Source: Bacteroidales bacterium (GTDB taxonomy: Bacteria > Bacteroidota > Bacteroidia > Bacteroidales > UBA12077). From it: a stretch of DNA of 15,732 nt. The translations under genes and the position numbers were made by a program. Positions 1-6,859 of the stretch are shown here, piece after piece. The DNA lies in NCBI GenBank assembly GCA_030600865.1, contig JAUVUS010000009.1, forward strand, positions 1 through 15,732, written 5' to 3'. The notes beneath the pieces are model-generated. The model did no database searches. It was not told where the DNA came from and was given only the letters and a program-made list of their open reading frames with translations. How positions within the stretch are numbered: position 1 is the stretch's first letter; each line of letters starts with the position of its first letter.

Positions 1-599
1 ATGAAATTGAAAGAAATATAGAATTGATTTCTGAAATTACAGACGATAGTATTTTTAAACCTAAATTATATCCTACTGACGAAGACTTTCAAATAGTTTC
101 TCAATATAAAATGCGACCATATATCTGTATGGCTCCTACTTCAGTTTGGTTTACAAAACAGTTTCCTGAAAATAAGTGGGCTGATTTAATTAATAAAATC
201 GAAACAAAATTTCACATTTATTTAATTGGCGGACCTGATGATGCAGATGCTTGTGATGAAATAATAGCTAAAAGTATCAGAAGTAACATAACAAATTTAT
301 GTGGGGAATTAAGTTTTTTACAAACCTCAGCATTAATGACAAATGCCATCATGAATTATGTTAACGATTCAGCTCCAATGCACATGGCCTCTGCGATGAA
401 TGCTCCAACAACAGCAATCTTTTGTTCAACAGTTCCGGATTTTGGATTTGGGCCTTTATCAGATCAAGCAATAATTATTGAAACTAAAGAAAAACTTGAA
501 TGTCGCCCCTGCGGTTTACATGGCTTTAAAAAATGCCCTGAAGGACACTTTAAATGTGCAAATACTATAGATACCGATAGTTTGCTAAAGACTCCTTAA
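1..599 (+). CDS. GT9 heptosyltransferase-like protein, 3' part only
   Basis: The reading frame is open from the window edge (first full codon at position 3) to TAA at 597-599, about 198 codons. GT9 heptosyltransferases are usually about 340 residues, so the N-terminal half lies outside the window; the TTG at 24 is an internal leucine codon, not a start. The visible half is the C-terminal Rossmann domain. It has a strand giving IYLIGGPDD, then GEL followed by a helix, then the family signature NDSAPMHMASAMNAPT with TAIF after it, where GT9 enzymes bind the ADP-heptose or other nucleotide-sugar donor. A cysteine-containing C-terminal segment (CRPC, KKCPEGHFKC) follows, as in many Bacteroidota members. 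The family adds heptose or related sugars to the LPS inner core at the cytoplasmic face of the inner membrane. Donor and acceptor cannot be read from sequence. It converges on the next gene. Confidence 0.85.
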   Translation, partial: EIERNIELISEITDDSIFKPKLYPTDEDFQIVSQYKMRPYICMAPTSVWFTKQFPENKWADLINKIETKFHIYLIGGPDDADACDEIIAKSIRSNITNLCGELSFLQTSALMTNAIMNYVNDSAPMHMASAMNAPTTAIFCSTVPDFGFGPLSDQAIIIETKEKLECRPCGLHGFKKCPEGHFKCANTIDTDSLLKTP

Positions 600-639
600 A
601 ATATCTTATAATGCTATTCTTGTTTTGTAAAAGATATTT
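599..639. terminator. weak inverted repeat between convergent genes
   Basis: The 42-bp gap between two convergent genes contains a 9-bp inverted repeat, AAATATCTT at 599-607 and AAGATATTT at 631-639, with a 23-nt AT-rich loop. It could act as a bidirectional transcription end, but the stem is AT-only apart from one pair, the loop is long and there is no clear T-run, so it may be chance. Confidence 0.25.
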
Positions 640-641
640 GT

Positions 642-2489
642 CTATTGATTCTCTATTATTTTTATGACTTCTCTTAAAGTGTTTTCAACAGAAAACTTAT
701 TTTGCAGAATTTTAAATCCAGTATTACCCATTTCATTTCGAAGATCCTCATTCACATATAACTTTATAACATTTTCTGTTAATAGATCTATATTAAAATC
801 AGGAACAATAAAACCATTTTTCTGATCTTGAATAATTTCAGCTGAACTTCCTGTGTCAAATGCAATTACAGGCAATTTAAAACTCATTGCTTCCAGTAAA
901 ACAAATCCAAATCCTTCCCAAATTGATGGCAAAACAAATACATCAATCTGGCTGTAAAAATCATTCAGATCTTTTTTAAAACCAATTAATTCAAATTCTT
1001 CTTTTAATCCTAACTTATCAATTTCTTTTTCCAGTTTCTTCCTTTGTGAGCCTTCACCAGCTATCATAATTTTAAATGGGATACCTTTCTCTCTTAAATT
1101 AACAGCTAGCTGAATCAGATATAAATGACCTTTTTCTTTAGAGAGCCTTCCTACCGAACCAATAACAATCTGGCTTCCAATATTCTTTATCTCTCTGTCA
1201 ATTTGTTTATTTATTGCTATTCCATTATAAATTACCTTTACAAATTCATCTCTGATAATATCTGAATAATTTAATAAAACACCTCTTTTCGTATGTTCAG
1301 AATTGGATATGATTTTATCTATATACCTAACAAACAAGTGCCTGTAATACCACTTTCTTTTAATTGGTTTAGGAATAGCTCGCCGGTACACTATTTTATT
1401 AACACCCAACGCATGAGCTACCTTTGCTCCAAATTTTAAATCATTTGATAAATTCAAAAATAATGTACCAACATTATAAGCTTTAAGTATTCTTTTAAAT
1501 CGCTTTCTTTGAAAAATATTTATAAAACTATATGTCGTAATTTTTATACTTTTTAGCTCTAATTCCAGTTCATATCTTCTTGCTTCTTTAAACAAAGCGG
1601 AATCTTTATACGTGACAATCAATACATTATAACCAGATTTTGATAAATAGAGGGCTGTATCTAATGTCCATTTTTCGCCACCTCCCCATACTTTATTTGA
1701 ATTTAAAAACGTAATATTTTTGTAATTCGGATTATATGAACTTGCATATAGTTTATGCAATTTTATATATTTTAAAAATACTTCCATAGAGGAAATAACA
1801 GCAATATGCAATCCTGTTAAACCACTTAAAAATCCCAGTTTTATAATATAATCCCTAATAAATCTCCAAATTGGTCGAAATATAATTTCTAAAAGCGGAA
1901 TAGCTCTTCCATTTTCAAAATACGACTGAGCAAGTATAGATGAGTATTTATTGGCTTGTATTATATGTTCATCAATTGTATAATATGAGTAATGCAATAA
2001 GTCACCTTTAATATATTTTGTACGAACTCTCTTACTAAAAATCAATTTTTCATGTACTTTCAGACCTCCCCAGTTTCCTTTTCTTGAATCCCATAAACGG
2101 ATTTTTCTGTCAGGATACCAACCCCCAAAACGAACCCATTTCCCACAATAGTTTGTAAGTCTGTTAAGGGAATATGCATCGTATTTCCAGTTACTTTTAA
2201 CAGAAAGTATTGATTTTTTGAGATTTTTAGATAATGCTTCATCAGCATCAAGGGATAATATATAAGGATATTTTGCTTTTTTTATTCCATAATTTTTTTG
2301 TGCTGAATAACCAAGAAATTTCTGTTCATAAAATTCTGCATTGTACGATTCGCATATCTCTCTTGTTTTGTCAGTTGAAAAAGAATCAATCACAACTATC
2401 TCATCAACAATCTTATAAATCGACTCAAGACATCTTTTTATGTTTCTTTCTTCGTTTAAAGTAATTATTACAGCACTAATTTGTATCAT
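642..2489 (-). CDS. two-domain GT2-GT4 glycosyltransferase (LPS core type)
   Basis: This 615-residue protein is two complete glycosyltransferases in one chain. Residues 4 to about 245 are a GT2 domain of the WaaE/KdtX type: IITLNEERNI at the N terminus, VIDSFSTDKT, the metal-binding LDADEA (D81, D83), then the WYPDRKIRLW and GGLKVHEKL segments. A hydrophobic/basic stretch (about 199-243) is typical of the family and probably lies on the inner membrane. Residues about 258-615 are a GT4 (GT-B) domain with GGGEKW (269-274), YNGI, VGRLSKEKGH, AGEGSQ and the EX7E motif E525-E533 in EGFGFVLLEAM. WaaE-type enzymes glucosylate inner-core heptose; GT4 specificity is not predictable. The fusion suggests two consecutive sugar additions. 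ATG at 2489 is followed directly by the GT2 start motif. No Shine-Dalgarno is seen, but a TATATTTG box lies 25-32 bp upstream. Confidence 0.9.
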   Translation of the reverse strand: MIQISAVIITLNEERNIKRCLESIYKIVDEIVVIDSFSTDKTREICESYNAEFYEQKFLGYSAQKNYGIKKAKYPYILSLDADEALSKNLKKSILSVKSNWKYDAYSLNRLTNYCGKWVRFGGWYPDRKIRLWDSRKGNWGGLKVHEKLIFSKRVRTKYIKGDLLHYSYYTIDEHIIQANKYSSILAQSYFENGRAIPLLEIIFRPIWRFIRDYIIKLGFLSGLTGLHIAVISSMEVFLKYIKLHKLYASSYNPNYKNITFLNSNKVWGGGEKWTLDTALYLSKSGYNVLIVTYKDSALFKEARRYELELELKSIKITTYSFINIFQRKRFKRILKAYNVGTLFLNLSNDLKFGAKVAHALGVNKIVYRRAIPKPIKRKWYYRHLFVRYIDKIISNSEHTKRGVLLNYSDIIRDEFVKVIYNGIAINKQIDREIKNIGSQIVIGSVGRLSKEKGHLYLIQLAVNLREKGIPFKIMIAGEGSQRKKLEKEIDKLGLKEEFELIGFKKDLNDFYSQIDVFVLPSIWEGFGFVLLEAMSFKLPVIAFDTGSSAEIIQDQKNGFIVPDFNIDLLTENVIKLYVNEDLRNEMGNTGFKILQNKFSVENTLREVIKIIENQ

Positions 2490-2513
2490 TATCTGAATGT
2501 AATTTTATTAAAA

Positions 2514-2521
2514 CAAATATA
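2514..2521 (-). promoter_or_regulatory. candidate -7 box for the GT2-GT4 gene
   Basis: On the minus strand 2521-2514 reads TATATTTG, a full match to the Bacteroidota -7 consensus TAnnTTTG, 25 bp before the ATG of the GT2-GT4 gene. A TTG lies 16 nt upstream of the box on the same strand as a possible -33 element. Chance matches are expected about once per kilobase or more in DNA this AT-rich. Confidence 0.45.
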
Positions 2522-2544
2522 GAACACTTATTTATTACAATTTA

Positions 2545-2552
2545 TATATTTG
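2545..2552 (+). promoter_or_regulatory. candidate -7 box for the GT2 pair
   Basis: TATATTTG on the plus strand matches TAnnTTTG and ends 25 bp before the ATG at 2578, the same distance as its mirror-image partner at 2514-2521 from the divergent gene. No good -33 TTTG is visible. Confidence 0.45.
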
Positions 2553-2577
2553 CAAAGTAATTTAAATTTTTACCTGA

Positions 2578-3510
2578 ATGAAAATTAGTGGTTTTACAAT
2601 GTCTAAAAATGCAGAAAAGCTTGGCTATCCTGCAATAGAATCAATAATGTCTGCACTACCTTTGGTCGATGAATTTATTGTTGCATTAGGTGATAGTGAT
2701 TCTGATGATAATTCCAGAAAATTAATTAAAGAAATTAATTCTGACAAAATAAAAATTATTGATACTGTTTGGGATATTGAAAAATATCCGAGAGGCATGG
2801 AACATGCTCATCAGACAGATATTGCAAAAAACAACTGCACCGGAGACTGGCTAATTTACCTTCAGGCTGACGAGCTTATTCACGAAAAAGATATTCCGGT
2901 AATAAGAAAAAGGTGTGAAGAATTAAATGATGATAAAGAAGTAGAAGGCTTGTTGTTTAACTATTATCATTTCTGGGGAGATTATCAGCACTATCATTAC
3001 TCTCACAGCTGGTATAAACACGAAATCAGAATTGTACGGAATGATCCCGAAATACATAGCTGGGAATCTGCACAATCTTTCAGAAGAATTCCTGAATTTG
3101 ATGGATTAAATTACAGAGTTCAGGATAATACCTATAAATTAAATGTTGCTAAAGTAGATGCACATATTTATCATTATGGTTGGGTACGTCCGCCACATAT
3201 AATGAAAAAGAAACTGGTTTCATTTGCAAATAACCATAGGGGAAAAGCCGGAGCAGAAAAAATGGAAAAAACACATTTTGATTATGGCAACATTAACAAA
3301 ATCAGAAAATTCAAAGGAACGCATCCTGAAGTTTTAAATGATAAAATACTTAATTTTAACTGGGAAAATAAACTATATAAACGCAATAAGAACCGCCAAA
3401 AATTTAAACACGAAAAAATTTCTTATAAGATCCTTTCATTTATAGAAAATTATATTCTTAATAAAACTATTTTTAGTTTTCAAAACTACAATCTTCTTAA
3501 AAACAAGTAA
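2578..3510 (+). CDS. glycosyltransferase family 2 protein
   Basis: A 310-residue GT-A fold glycosyltransferase with no signal peptide or clear membrane segment. The N terminus (KISGFTMSKNAEKLGYP) and the VDEFIVALGDSDSDDNS stretch form the nucleotide-binding Rossmann part. LIYLQADELIH (QADE at 96-99) occupies the place of the usual DxD motif, so the metal ligand pattern is QAD rather than DAD. A Tyr/His/Trp-rich acceptor region follows (about 126-150, then HIYHYGWVRPPH). The basic C-terminal tail is probably peripheral to the membrane. The family transfers an activated sugar to a growing lipid-linked glycan; the sugar cannot be inferred. It is first in a two-gene unit, 25 bp ahead of the next GT2 gene. 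ATG at 2578 begins right at the conserved first strand. Confidence 0.85.
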   Translation: MKISGFTMSKNAEKLGYPAIESIMSALPLVDEFIVALGDSDSDDNSRKLIKEINSDKIKIIDTVWDIEKYPRGMEHAHQTDIAKNNCTGDWLIYLQADELIHEKDIPVIRKRCEELNDDKEVEGLLFNYYHFWGDYQHYHYSHSWYKHEIRIVRNDPEIHSWESAQSFRRIPEFDGLNYRVQDNTYKLNVAKVDAHIYHYGWVRPPHIMKKKLVSFANNHRGKAGAEKMEKTHFDYGNINKIRKFKGTHPEVLNDKILNFNWENKLYKRNKNRQKFKHEKISYKILSFIENYILNKTIFSFQNYNLLKNK

Positions 3511-3535
3511 AACACTTTCTGCAGTAATTAAACAG

Positions 3536-4354
3536 ATGGAAAAACCACAAGCAACAATAATAATTTCTATTTACAATAATTTCAGATTTTTAGAACTGGT
3601 TTTTGCAGGATTTGAACGTCAAACAAATAAAAATTTTGAAATTATTCTGGCCGACGACGGATCAAAAAAAGAAATTATTGAAGAAATAGAGTCTTATATC
3701 AAACAATCTTCTTTAAATATAAGACACGTATGGCATGAAGATCAGGGCTGGAGAAAAAATACAATTTTGAATATAACAATTCAGTCAGCCGAATCTGATT
3801 ACATTATCTTTATAGATGGTGATTGCATTCCACATAAGAACTTTGTAAATGAACATCTTATTAATAAAAAGCAAAATACAATTTTAGCCGGCAGAAGATC
3901 TAATCTGTCTAAATTCATTTCTGAAAAATTAACATACAAAAATGTTAAAGATGGTATTTTAGAAAAAAGATTTGCATTAACAGGACTATTGCTTAAATCT
4001 ATTACAGGAGGTTCGCATTTAGAAAATGCGATTTATTTTAATAGTAATTTTATCAGAAAAAAAATAAACAAAAAGGACAAAGGTGTACTTGGTAGCAATT
4101 TCTCACTGTACAAATCTGATATTATGGAGATTAACGGATTTGACGAACGGTACACCAAACCTGCGGTTGGTGAAGATACGGATTTGGAATACAGATTAAG
4201 AAACGCAGGAAAAAAAGTAAAAACAGTTAAACATCTTGCAATACAATATCATTTATTTCATAAAAAACTGGAACGAGACAAAGCTAATTTGGATTATTTA
4301 AATCAGGTAATTGAAAATAAAACAACCTACACGCCTTATGGAATTAATAAATAA
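3536..4354 (+). CDS. GT2 glycosyltransferase with galactosyltransferase-type C-terminal motif
   Basis: A 272-residue GT-A enzyme resembling the chondroitin-polymerase/galactosyltransferase-C subgroup of GT2. It has SIYNN at the N terminus, ADDGSKKE (DDGS at 40-43), the WHEDQGWRKN acceptor-loop motif (66-75) and the DxD-type DGD at 94-96. The C-terminal signature follows: GSNFSLYKSD (186-195), GFDERY (201-206) and GEDTDLEYR (212-220), where the ED pair is the presumed catalytic base region. It probably extends an O-antigen or capsule unit in the cytoplasm. The start lies 25 bp after the preceding GT2 stop, so the two are likely co-transcribed. The gene converges on the next minus-strand GT2; I see no terminator in the 54-bp gap. 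Confidence 0.87.
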   Translation: MEKPQATIIISIYNNFRFLELVFAGFERQTNKNFEIILADDGSKKEIIEEIESYIKQSSLNIRHVWHEDQGWRKNTILNITIQSAESDYIIFIDGDCIPHKNFVNEHLINKKQNTILAGRRSNLSKFISEKLTYKNVKDGILEKRFALTGLLLKSITGGSHLENAIYFNSNFIRKKINKKDKGVLGSNFSLYKSDIMEINGFDERYTKPAVGEDTDLEYRLRNAGKKVKTVKHLAIQYHLFHKKLERDKANLDYLNQVIENKTTYTPYGINK

Positions 4355-4408
4355 TTTTGAGCCGAATCTGAAAGAATCCCCGGAAATTTTTATAACACAA
4401 AATTTACT

Positions 4409-5329
4409 TCAAAAGCTTTTATAAATTCTCTTCCATTTATTTTTAAGCTTCAAACTCAAACTTAATTTTATATTATCTAAGTAACCAGTAAACTTTTTTC
4501 CGCGTTTTAAATAATTATTTACAAATGTATTTGCAGTTATCCCCCATTTATAAAGGAACATTTCGCTTCCTATATTCTTTTTTACTCGTTTTGTTGATTT
4601 CGATCCAAAATGATATACTCTGCTTTTTCCAACACCTTTAAAATACCTAACTCCAGCATCCCATAACTTTTTTGAAAAATCAGGATCGGAATACATCCCA
4701 GGAGAAAACTCTATACTCATTCCTCCTACTAAATCCCATAAATCAATATGCACAATGTTAGGTGGCCAAGTACTCCCCGACCAATCCTCTTTAATTAGAT
4801 TTTTATACTCATTAAGAAGTTTTATTTCATCAAAAGTTTCAATGCTGTCTCCATAATCTTTAACTATTACACATGAATTTGAAGTATCAAAAGGCTCAAT
4901 CATAGTACTTGACAGCATAAAGTTATCATGTCCTATATTTCCTATTTCTTTATCTAATTCCAAATCCCAGTCTGGCAGTAAATACATATCATCATTTGCA
5001 TATAATATATAGTCTGTTTTAATTAGAGACCTACAAATGTTTAATCCAAAACAAATCCCTATATTCTCCTTAGAATGAACATAATCTATATTTATCTGAG
5101 AATCTACCCACTCCAATGTTCCATCTATTCCTTCATTAATTAATACAATAATTTGATGATCAAAATGTGAATTATTTATAATACTATTAACAACTAACTT
5201 TAAATATTCTAAATTATTCCATGTTGGGATAATGATAGAAAACTTTATATTTTCTCTTTTAACTCTGTTTACTTTAGTAATTTTTTCTAACATCTTACCA
5301 GTTAGTTTTATTTTTTCGAAAATACACAT
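4409..5329 (-). CDS. glycosyltransferase family 2 protein
   Basis: A 306-residue GT2 enzyme. FSIIIPTWNNLEYL (30-43) is the first strand and loop. HSKENIGICFGLN is the donor-binding segment, and YILYANDDMYLLPDW carries NDD at 112-114 in the DxD position. A C-terminal acceptor region follows with GGMSIEFSPGMYSDPDF, then WDAGVRYFKGVGKSRVYHFGS. The set resembles rhamnosyl- and similar transferases of O-antigen clusters; donor and acceptor are unknown. The first 28 residues are basic and poorly conserved in character. ATG at 5329 gives the longest frame, but Met13 (ATG at 5293) would also give a complete GT domain. It lies divergent to the next gene with a 60-bp gap in which I find no TAnnTTTG box on this strand. 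Confidence 0.85.
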   Translation of the reverse strand: MCIFEKIKLTGKMLEKITKVNRVKRENIKFSIIIPTWNNLEYLKLVVNSIINNSHFDHQIIVLINEGIDGTLEWVDSQINIDYVHSKENIGICFGLNICRSLIKTDYILYANDDMYLLPDWDLELDKEIGNIGHDNFMLSSTMIEPFDTSNSCVIVKDYGDSIETFDEIKLLNEYKNLIKEDWSGSTWPPNIVHIDLWDLVGGMSIEFSPGMYSDPDFSKKLWDAGVRYFKGVGKSRVYHFGSKSTKRVKKNIGSEMFLYKWGITANTFVNNYLKRGKKFTGYLDNIKLSLSLKLKNKWKRIYKSF

Positions 5330-5374
5330 TCTTTATTTTAAATTATTATCTTTCTCAACTAAATTTCTTTTCAA

Positions 5375-5382
5375 TAAATTTG
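5375..5382 (+). promoter_or_regulatory. candidate -7 box implying a leaderless mRNA
   Basis: TAAATTTG matches TAnnTTTG and ends 7 bp before the ATG at 5390. If used, transcription would begin at or within a base or two of the start codon. No TTTG -33 element is evident; TTTC at 5351-5354 is the nearest approximation. Confidence 0.4.
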
Positions 5383-5389
5383 CTTAAAC

Positions 5390-5953
5390 ATGCAAAATGA
5401 TTTAATAAAAGCACTGGAAGTACTAGAAAAAGGCGGAGTAATTTTATATCCTACTGATACAATCTGGGGTATTGGGTGTGATGCTACGAATGAAAAAGCT
5501 GTTGAAAAAATTTACCGAATAAAACAAAGAAGTGATCAAAAAAGTATGCTTATCTTGTTAGATAACCCTAATAAAATCTCTTCCTATATAAATGAAATAC
5601 CAGATGTTGCGTGGAATCTAATCGAACTTTCAGATAACCCATTAACAATTATATTTTCAGGGGCAAAAAATCTGGCTCCAAATATAATTGCACCAGACGG
5701 GAGTGTTGGAGTTAGAATATCAGATGAGCCTTTTAATCAAAATCTTATTCAAAAATTCAGAAAACCTATTGTGTCCACTTCGGCTAATATTAGTGGACAA
5801 AGATCGCCTTTAAATTTTACAGAAATTAGTCAGGAAATAATTGAGTCTGTAGACTATGTTGTTAAATGGAGACAAGATGATTTTTCAAATTCACAAGCAT
5901 CAAGCATTATTAAACTCGAACCAAACGGTGAAATTCAAATTATACGAAAGTAA
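5390..5953 (+). CDS. tsaC: YrdC/Sua5-type L-threonylcarbamoyladenylate synthase
   Basis: A 187-residue single-domain YrdC protein. The family makes threonylcarbamoyl-AMP from threonine, bicarbonate and ATP; TsaBDE then transfer it to A37 of ANN-decoding tRNAs (t6A). The N-terminal GGVILYPTDTIWGIGCDA (15-32) is the YrdC signature. IYRIKQRSDQKSM (41-53) carries the conserved basic nucleotide-binding residues, and VGVRIS plus IVSTSANISG (127-136) form the second half of the site. There is no C-terminal Sua5 domain, so it is the short TsaC form. Bacteroidota often also carry a YciO-like paralogue, so a paralogous role cannot be ruled out from sequence alone. The start fits the family, about eight residues ahead of the first helix end. 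It sits apart from other tRNA-modification genes, and the leader is nearly absent. Confidence 0.85.
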   Translation: MQNDLIKALEVLEKGGVILYPTDTIWGIGCDATNEKAVEKIYRIKQRSDQKSMLILLDNPNKISSYINEIPDVAWNLIELSDNPLTIIFSGAKNLAPNIIAPDGSVGVRISDEPFNQNLIQKFRKPIVSTSANISGQRSPLNFTEISQEIIESVDYVVKWRQDDFSNSQASSIIKLEPNGEIQIIRK

Positions 5954-5995
5954 AGGTGGGGTTTTTTATTAACAGACGGGTTAACCCGTCTGTTA
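5953..5995. repeat. T-run motif plus perfect 26-bp palindrome
   Basis: The 51-bp gap between convergent tsaC and the GIN-domain gene starts with AAGGTGGGG then six T (5953-5967), followed by a perfect palindrome at 5970-5995: arms TAACAGACGGGTT and AACCCGTCTGTTA meeting at GTTAAC. The palindrome is GC-richer than its surroundings. The T-run precedes the hairpin on the plus strand rather than following it, so it is not a canonical intrinsic terminator in either direction. A hairpin-dependent stop or 3'-end stabiliser shared by the convergent genes, or a dispersed repeat, are the likely readings. The left part (5953-5973) recurs at 11922-11940. Confidence 0.7.
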
Positions 5996-6004
5996 TTCCA
6001 GATA

Positions 6005-6733
6005 TTAATTATCACTTTTAAATTTACCACTTCCTGTAATATTGGCATCAATTAGCGGATTTCCTGTATAATAAATTCTGCCACTTCCTGTAATATTGGC
6101 ATCTAATTCTCCTGAAACAAATGCTTTTATTGAACCCGAACCGGTAATTGTTAAATCTGCTTCATTAAATTCAAGGTTTACTGATTCAAAATCGCCAGAA
6201 CCAGTAATTGTAGCATCCAATTCATTTGCTTTTGATTTTCCTGCAATTCTTATATCGCCCGAACCTGTAATCATTGCATAAATATCATTGGTAGTCAAAT
6301 CATCAATCAATACTGATCCACTTCCTGAAATAATAAAAGCTAGTTTTTCTGATTTAATTGCAGATTTTGCAATGATATCACCGGAACCGGATACAACCAA
6401 CTTCTTAATATCTTTTACAGTTATATAAATATTGATTTTGCCAATTCCTTTATAGTTATACCATTTTTCGAATTTAATATTTAAGCTCGTTCCCCGTACT
6501 TCCGTTTCAATCTTTTCCAACAGATCTTCATCAGCCTCAATTACAACCTCATTCTTAGAACCTTGTGTCAAATACAAATTAGCTGGAATTGCCAAGCTTA
6601 TTTCATCAAAATCTCCAAGGTTTCTTGTTTCCTTTTTATCTTCAAATAATGATGCGCCAAAGGCATTACTTATAAGCAATCCACAAAGCATAAGCGTTGT
6701 AACTGTAATTGTTTTAACTAGTTTTGTTTTCAT
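6005..6733 (-). CDS. exported head-GIN domain (DUF2807) protein with seven GSG repeats
   Basis: A 242-residue protein when read from ATG at 6733. A frame continues 17 codons further upstream, but the 6733 start places a signal peptide first: MKTKLVK, a hydrophobic core ending LLISNAFGA, with cleavage probable near residue 26. The mature part is the DUF2807 'head GIN' domain common in Bacteroidota: NLGDFDEISLAIPANLYLTQG, VVIEADEDLLEKIE, then a ladder of seven Gly-Ser-Gly turns at about 117, 137, 157, 178, 198, 216 and 235. The 18-21-residue spacing fits rungs of a right-handed beta-helix. The protein should be periplasmic or surface-exposed. Function is unknown; 'autotransporter adhesin' is a family label without direct support here. 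It ends on DANITGSGKFK with no sorting domain. No lipobox is seen (MLC lacks the small residue before Cys). Confidence 0.85.
   Translation of the reverse strand: MKTKLVKTITVTTLMLCGLLISNAFGASLFEDKKETRNLGDFDEISLAIPANLYLTQGSKNEVVIEADEDLLEKIETEVRGTSLNIKFEKWYNYKGIGKINIYITVKDIKKLVVSGSGDIIAKSAIKSEKLAFIISGSGSVLIDDLTTNDIYAMITGSGDIRIAGKSKANELDATITGSGDFESVNLEFNEADLTITGSGSIKAFVSGELDANITGSGRIYYTGNPLIDANITGSGKFKSDN
6027..6103. repeat. 23-bp direct repeat inside the GSG-repeat gene
   Basis: Positions 6027-6049 and 6081-6103 are identical over 23 bp (CCACTTCCTGTAATATTGGC then ATC), 54 bp apart, coding for DANITGSG in the last two rungs. The other five GSG rungs differ at the DNA level, so this pair looks recently duplicated or converted. 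Confidence 0.8.
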
Positions 6734-6800
6734 AATCTCAGATTTTTGTTTTGTTTTGATAAAAGACGATAAAAAATTATACATGCTGCATTATTTTTAA

Positions 6801-6808
6801 TATTTTTG
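6801..6808 (+). promoter_or_regulatory. candidate -7 box for the dehydratase gene
   Basis: TATTTTTG matches TAnnTTTG and lies 51 bp before the ATG at 6860, in the gap between two divergent genes. No convincing -33 element is seen. It would give a leader of about 45 nt. Confidence 0.4.
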
Positions 6809-6859
6809 AATGATATGTATTAAGCATTTTTTAAGTAATCTAAATTGCTCTTAAAAGAA

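Noticed and set aside
2234..2464. A 76-codon plus-strand frame inside the GT2-GT4 gene
   Set aside because: It lies antisense to the conserved GT2 domain, including its DAD motif, and has no recognisable features.
4355..4408. Terminator between the convergent GT2 genes
   Set aside because: I could not find a stem of useful length followed by a T-run in these 54 bp.
5970..5995. Canonical rho-independent terminator for tsaC or the GIN-domain gene
   Set aside because: No T-run follows the hairpin on either strand; the plus-strand T-run comes before it. Kept as a palindrome of unknown role.
6027..6630. CRISPR-like spaced repeats
   Set aside because: The spaced repeats are the coding sequence for GSG rungs, with varying DNA and codon-phased spacing.
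6734..6784. Upstream extension of the GIN-domain protein to ATG at 6784
   Set aside because: It would bury the signal peptide behind 17 residues; ATG 6733 gives a normal export signal.
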